Positions 6,360 through 9,663 of a DNA stretch of 9,663 bases are shown in pieces. This DNA is from Betaproteobacteria bacterium (GTDB taxonomy: Bacteria > Pseudomonadota > Gammaproteobacteria > Burkholderiales > SG8-39), in assembly GCA_007280315.1 (NCBI GenBank), contig QYQC01000203.1:1-9663 (forward strand), in the 5' to 3' direction. How positions within the stretch are numbered: position 1 is the stretch's first letter; each line of letters starts with the position of its first letter. The notes beneath the pieces were generated by a model, which was not told where the DNA came from, ran no database searches, and worked only from the letters and a program-made list of their open reading frames with translations. A program made the translations under genes and the position numbers.

Positions 6360-7427
6360 TTACACGCCTAAGATTGAAGTGGTCCAGCGCGCCGCAGAGT
6401 ACATCAAAGCGCTCAACGCGGCAGCTGATGGAATCGTTATTACCCAGGCGGCGACGATCTGCCGCACCGGCGCCCAGCGGACGGCGTTCATCCTCTGCGC
6501 GGCGCCGGCGCCGATAATCGAGGAGGACGCGATCTGGCTGGTGCTGACAGGAAACCCGGAAATGGCGGCGGCATAAATGATCGCGGCGGTACTTACCTGG
6601 GAGGTGAAACCGTGAATGGGGCGGATGCGGTAAAGACCTCCGCCCAGGGTACGGATGATTCTCCATCCGCCGGTCGCCATGCCGAGCGCGATCGCCGCTG
6701 AACAGGCGGCAATAACCCAACCTGGAACATTGAATTCCCCGCCGGAATCGGGTGTATAGAGCAGGGCCAAGGACTGCGGCGCCAGCGGATAGAGCAGGAA
6801 CAGGGCGACCGCAATCAGGCCCATGCCCTTTTGCGCGTCGTTGGAGCCGTGGCTCATTGCGAGCCAGAATGCGGCCCACGGCTGCAGGCGCAACAGTGCC
6901 AGATTGGCAGTGGTTGGACGCACGCGCCGCAACGCAGAGCGCAGCACACGCGTCAAGCCGAACGCGATGGCAAACCCGAGAACGGGGGTAAGAATCAGCA
7001 CCTCGTAGATCTTCAGAACATTAAACCACTGGATGCGTTCAATGTTTCCACCGACCAGCGCGGCGCCGATCAAGCCGCCGATAAGCGCGTGCGAGGAACT
7101 CGTCGGGACCGCGCGGTGCCAGGCGAGCACGTTCCAGGCAATTGCCGCCAACAGTGCAACCAGGATGATCTGTGGCGATATGACGCGCGGATCGACGATG
7201 CCGGTGCCGATCATGGTCGCAACGGCGGTCCCGAGCAGATAGGCGCCTGCAAATTCGAACGCGGCGGCTGTGACCAGCGCATTGCGCGGGCTCATCGCAC
7301 CGGAGGAAATTACCGCGGCGACGACCGGCGCCGAATCGTTGAATCCGTTGCTGAAATCGAAAATCAGGACCACGACAATGATCAACAGCGCCAGCGCGAG
7401 TATCGAATTATCCATGTTGTGTAGCAT
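6360..7427 (-). CDS. pit: PiT-family inorganic phosphate permease
   Basis: This integral membrane protein of 355 residues has about ten hydrophobic helices and the duplicated PiT architecture. It is expected to import phosphate (as metal-phosphate or with a cation) without ATP. The first-half signature FDFSNGFNDSAP (23-34) and PTSSSHALIGGLIGA (108-122) are matched in the second half by SHGSNDAQKGMG (192-203) and PVSTSQIASSSIIGAG (293-308). The second signature is canonical. In the first, the Asn normally following Asp-x-Ala is Pro34. The helix-rich ends and a basic loop (RVLRSALRRVR, 160-170) are normal. Two starts are possible: ATG at 7427 (overlapping the upstream gene by 20 bases) or ATG at 7415 (overlap of eight bases, residue 5). 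Neither has a strong Shine-Dalgarno. The DUF47 gene immediately downstream is its usual partner. Some PiT relatives carry sulfate instead, so the substrate is inferred. Confidence 0.92.
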   Translation of the reverse strand: MLHNMDNSILALALLIIVVVLIFDFSNGFNDSAPVVAAVISSGAMSPRNALVTAAAFEFAGAYLLGTAVATMIGTGIVDPRVISPQIILVALLAAIAWNVLAWHRAVPTSSSHALIGGLIGAALVGGNIERIQWFNVLKIYEVLILTPVLGFAIAFGLTRVLRSALRRVRPTTANLALLRLQPWAAFWLAMSHGSNDAQKGMGLIAVALFLLYPLAPQSLALLYTPDSGGEFNVPGWVIAACSAAIALGMATGGWRIIRTLGGGLYRIRPIHGFTSQVSTAAIIYAAAISGFPVSTSQIASSSIIGAGAAQRMNAVRWAPVRQIVAAWVITIPSAAALSALMYSAARWTTSILGV

Positions 7428-9348
7428 CCGCTTTCACGGCAACCCGGACGGCTGGCGCTTTGCCGAATTGATTTCCGGTCGGTGCCGCCGACAGGGCGCA
7501 CGCTTCGATAAAGATATCCTGAAACTCCGGCCGCGTCGCCAGCGCCACATGCTCGATGCTTCGCGCGATATCGAACGCGCGTGCACGCTCCGTTTCCGAC
7601 AGCAGCGCCAGCTGCGCACCGAGCAATGCGGCGTTGCCGACATAGCTGATCCGCTCCAGCGGCACCGGCGGCAGCAAGCCGATGCTTACGGCGCTTTCGA
7701 TGCTGACATAGTTGCCGAAACCGCCGGAAAGCATGACTTCCTCGATCTGATCGTCGCGCACGCCCATGATCCTTTGCAGCATCAGGACGCCGCCGTAGAT
7801 GGCGGCTTTGGCCAGCTGCAGCTGGCGAATGTCGTTCTGTGTCAGCACCACGTCTTCCCCGCGGCCGCCCTGCGCCGCATGAACCAGAACGAATGCCCGT
7901 CCACTGCCGTCCTTGACCACGCGTGCCTGCAGGGCTTCGGGAAGAGGTCGAACGCCGGGTCGCCACAGGCGGCCCGCGGCGTCGAGGACGCCGGCGTCGC
8001 GCATTTTCGCGACTGCATCGATCAGGCCCGAGCCACAAATGCCGATGGCGGGCACCTCGCCGATCACGTCGCACTCGACGTCCGCGCCGATCGCAACCTT
8101 TTCTATCGCGCCGACGGCGCCGCGCATGCCGTGTTTAACCTGCCCGCCCTCGAACGTCGGACCTGCCGGCGCCGAGCAGACCAGCAGGCGATCCTTCGAG
8201 CCCAGCACGACCTCTCCATTGGTGCCTATGTCCACCAGCAGCCGGATGCCTTCGCTTTCGTAGATGCGCGTGGCGATGATTCCGGCTATGGTGTCGGCGC
8301 CGACAAATCCGGCGAGGATGGGCAGAAAGCAAACGCGCGCATTGGGCGCGCGCTTGAACGGAATCTCGCTGGCCGGGACCACGATAGGGTCGCGCACCAC
8401 CGGTGCATACGGCGCCAACCCGACATAGCTGGTGTCGATGCCGAGGCAGAGGTGATGCATGCAGGTGTTGCCCGCGATCACGATTTTGTAGAGATGTTCC
8501 GGCGCAACGCCTGCTTCCTGCGTCAACGCCTCGATAAACCCGTTGATCTGGTTGAGGATGCGCCCGCGCAGCACCTGCAACTTCTTCTGATCGAATTGGG
8601 CATAGGCGATACGCGACATCAGGTCGCCGCCGAACACCGACTGCGGATTGACCGCGGCGGTGGCAGCGAGTTGCTCGCCGCTGCGCAAGGAGTGCAGCGT
8701 AGCAACAACCGTAGTGGTGCCGATGTCGAGCGCCATGCCATACAACTGAGCGCTGCTGTCACCGGCTTCGACGTCGATGATCTGATCGAGAAACGTCGTG
8801 ACGGTGAGCTGCCCCAGTTCTTCGCGCAATACGGTCGGCAGTTTGCGATAGACGCTCAACGGCATCAGGCGCGAAATCCCGGCCGGGAGGCAGCCCAGTA
8901 TCTGCTCGATGTCCGATGTCTGGTGATTTTCGTCCTGCGGTGCCTGTGCCCGGATCAGGTGCTTTTCAATTCCGGATTCAAGCGGCATCGCGCCTGGCGC
9001 GAAACTGCCTGCATCGGCAAGTATCTGATGTCCGAGTTCGCCGTGCTCCGGCATCACCGCAATCGAGCAGTCGGCCACCGCCGGCATCTGGCAGGAAAGC
9101 CGGAAACGCTCGCGCACGCCGTCCGGACCAAGTTGAATCGTATCCTGCAGCGTGGGCGGGGCGATTTCCCCGGCCAGCACTTTCACCCGGCACGAACGGC
9201 AGCGCCCGCGCCGGCCGCAGGTCGCGGTGATTTCCGTTCCGGCGGCTAGTCCTGCCTCGAGAACGGTGGTTCCACGCGGAACTGTTGCGCGCGCCAGTTC
9301 CTGCCCGGTCTCCGGATCGAAGAAAGTAACACTGACGGTCTGGGTCAT
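7408..9348 (-). CDS. Reductive activator of corrinoid enzymes (RACE): 2Fe-2S ferredoxin domain plus ASKHA/DUF4445 ATPase domain
   Basis: RACE proteins use ATP hydrolysis to drive reduction of inactive Co(II) corrinoid to Co(I) in methyltransferase systems. This 646-residue cytosolic protein shows the full layout. The N-terminal ferredoxin domain (about 1-100) carries Cys44, Cys50, Cys53 and Cys86 (C-x5-C-x2-C-x32-C), the usual 2Fe-2S pattern. After a linker (about 100-200) comes the ASKHA domain, with phosphate-1 loop MALDIGTTTV (205-214), NPQSVFGGDLMSRI (234-247), phosphate-2 loop LVDIGTNGEV (371-380), GICGSGLIDA (437-446), the adenosine-type LSGGFGNYVS (540-549) and the conserved end EFQDIFIEA (608-616). 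The start overlaps the methyltransferase stop (ATGA) and the 3' end overlaps pit. Pairing with a pterin-binding methyltransferase supports the corrinoid role. The cognate corrinoid protein is not in the window, so its exact partner is unknown. Confidence 0.9.
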   Translation of the reverse strand: MTQTVSVTFFDPETGQELARATVPRGTTVLEAGLAAGTEITATCGRRGRCRSCRVKVLAGEIAPPTLQDTIQLGPDGVRERFRLSCQMPAVADCSIAVMPEHGELGHQILADAGSFAPGAMPLESGIEKHLIRAQAPQDENHQTSDIEQILGCLPAGISRLMPLSVYRKLPTVLREELGQLTVTTFLDQIIDVEAGDSSAQLYGMALDIGTTTVVATLHSLRSGEQLAATAAVNPQSVFGGDLMSRIAYAQFDQKKLQVLRGRILNQINGFIEALTQEAGVAPEHLYKIVIAGNTCMHHLCLGIDTSYVGLAPYAPVVRDPIVVPASEIPFKRAPNARVCFLPILAGFVGADTIAGIIATRIYESEGIRLLVDIGTNGEVVLGSKDRLLVCSAPAGPTFEGGQVKHGMRGAVGAIEKVAIGADVECDVIGEVPAIGICGSGLIDAVAKMRDAGVLDAAGRLWRPGVRPLPEALQARVVKDGSGRAFVLVHAAQGGRGEDVVLTQNDIRQLQLAKAAIYGGVLMLQRIMGVRDDQIEEVMLSGGFGNYVSIESAVSIGLLPPVPLERISYVGNAALLGAQLALLSETERARAFDIARSIEHVALATRPEFQDIFIEACALSAAPTGNQFGKAPAVRVAVKADATQHG

Positions 9349-9663
9349 CGTGTTCCGGATGCTGACGCTGTCCGGCGCGCTCCGGCCGAAAGCGGGCTGC
9401 GGAACGCCGACATATAGCGCCTCGAATTCTCATCCATGCCGAGCACCAGATCGGCGGCAATCTTGAATTCGGTGAAATCCTTCGGCGGATTCAATATCGG
9501 ATCTATCATCAGCGTGTCGCAACCGGCAAGAACCGACAAAATGATGAAAGCGTTGTTGGCGATCTTTCGCTGGGGCAAACCAAAAGACGCGTTACTGTGG
9601 CCGCCGAAGATGTGCACCTGCGGATACCGCCGGCGGATTTCCCGCACCGCTTCAAGATAATGC
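9345..9663 (-). CDS. Pterin-binding methyltransferase (methyltetrahydrofolate:corrinoid type), C-terminal ~106 residues; 5' end outside window
   Basis: The frame is open to the right edge (read from 9662) and ends at the TGA overlapping the RACE start. The visible part begins HYLEAVREIRRRYPQVHIF and carries GGHSNASFGLPQRK, ANNAFIILSVLAGCDTLMIDP and a loose tail. The segment S-N-x-S-F-G-L-P-x-R is the late barrel strand of dihydropteroate-synthase-like TIM barrels that bind methyltetrahydrofolate, as in AcsE/MeTr and the pterin domain of MetH. Such enzymes transfer a methyl group between tetrahydrofolate and a corrinoid protein. True dihydropteroate synthase (FolP) has a different ending, so that reading is less likely. 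The last 20 or so residues (SPLSAGARRTASASGTR) are Ser/Ala/Arg-rich and probably variable. As the visible start of the minus-strand unit, with its promoter beyond 9663, it links the RACE gene to one-carbon transfer. Confidence 0.85.
   Translation of the reverse strand, partial: HYLEAVREIRRRYPQVHIFGGHSNASFGLPQRKIANNAFIILSVLAGCDTLMIDPILNPPKDFTEFKIAADLVLGMDENSRRYMSAFRSPLSAGARRTASASGTR

Noticed and set aside
6310..6576. 88-codon + strand frame across the pit/DUF47 junction
   Set aside because: It runs antisense to two well-supported genes and shows no recognisable motif.
7270..9249. 659-codon open frame on the + strand, longer than most real genes here
   Set aside because: It lies entirely antisense to the RACE gene and the pit start. 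The minus-strand product has clear cofactor and ATP-binding motifs, while this frame gives an Arg/His/Asp-rich composition with no recognisable domain. Long antisense frames are common in GC-rich genes.

Overview
The window looks like chromosomal DNA of a betaproteobacterium, roughly 60% GC. The main evidence is the order pyrG-kdsA-eno-ftsB on the + strand, a housekeeping block I know from Betaproteobacteria, together with a KdsA of the metal-dependent (Cys) type. No rRNA, tRNA, CRISPR array or transposase was seen. Both window ends cut through genes.

Layout. (a) 1-3760, + strand: the 3' part of CTP synthase (pyrG), KDO-8-phosphate synthase (kdsA, overlapping pyrG by ATGA), enolase (eno, with its own likely -10 box and a good ribosome binding site) and the small divisome protein FtsB. 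(b) 3761-4030: a 270-base gap holding four inverted repeats in a row, two with long near-perfect stems. It looks like a REP/MITE-like palindrome cluster or a structured untranslated region. (c) 4031-5392, + strand: a monocistronic-looking NAD(P)-binding oxidoreductase of the 'predicted homoserine dehydrogenase' type with a C-terminal SAF domain. Its substrate is unknown. (d) 5401-9663, - strand: a tightly packed, probably single transcription unit that converges on (c). In transcription order it holds the end of a pterin-binding methyltransferase (methyltetrahydrofolate:corrinoid type), a 2Fe-2S/ASKHA protein of the reductive activator of corrinoid enzymes (RACE, DUF4445) type, a PiT phosphate permease, its DUF47/PhoU-like partner, and a roughly 102-112 aa protein of the family loosely labelled 'virulence factor'.

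How the parts work together. Region (a) serves core metabolism: CTP, the KDO sugar of lipopolysaccharide (CTP is also used to activate KDO), glycolysis and cell division. In region (d) the methyltransferase and the ATP-dependent corrinoid activator would form part of a one-carbon system that moves methyl groups between a corrinoid protein and tetrahydrofolate. The corrinoid protein and any substrate-specific methyltransferase are not in the window and would be expected beyond 9663. The PiT/DUF47 pair sits inside this unit, between the activator and the small 'virulence factor' protein. That arrangement is the least expected part of the window and the best candidate for an under-described system. 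The small protein is probably misnamed and may belong to corrinoid or one-carbon metabolism.
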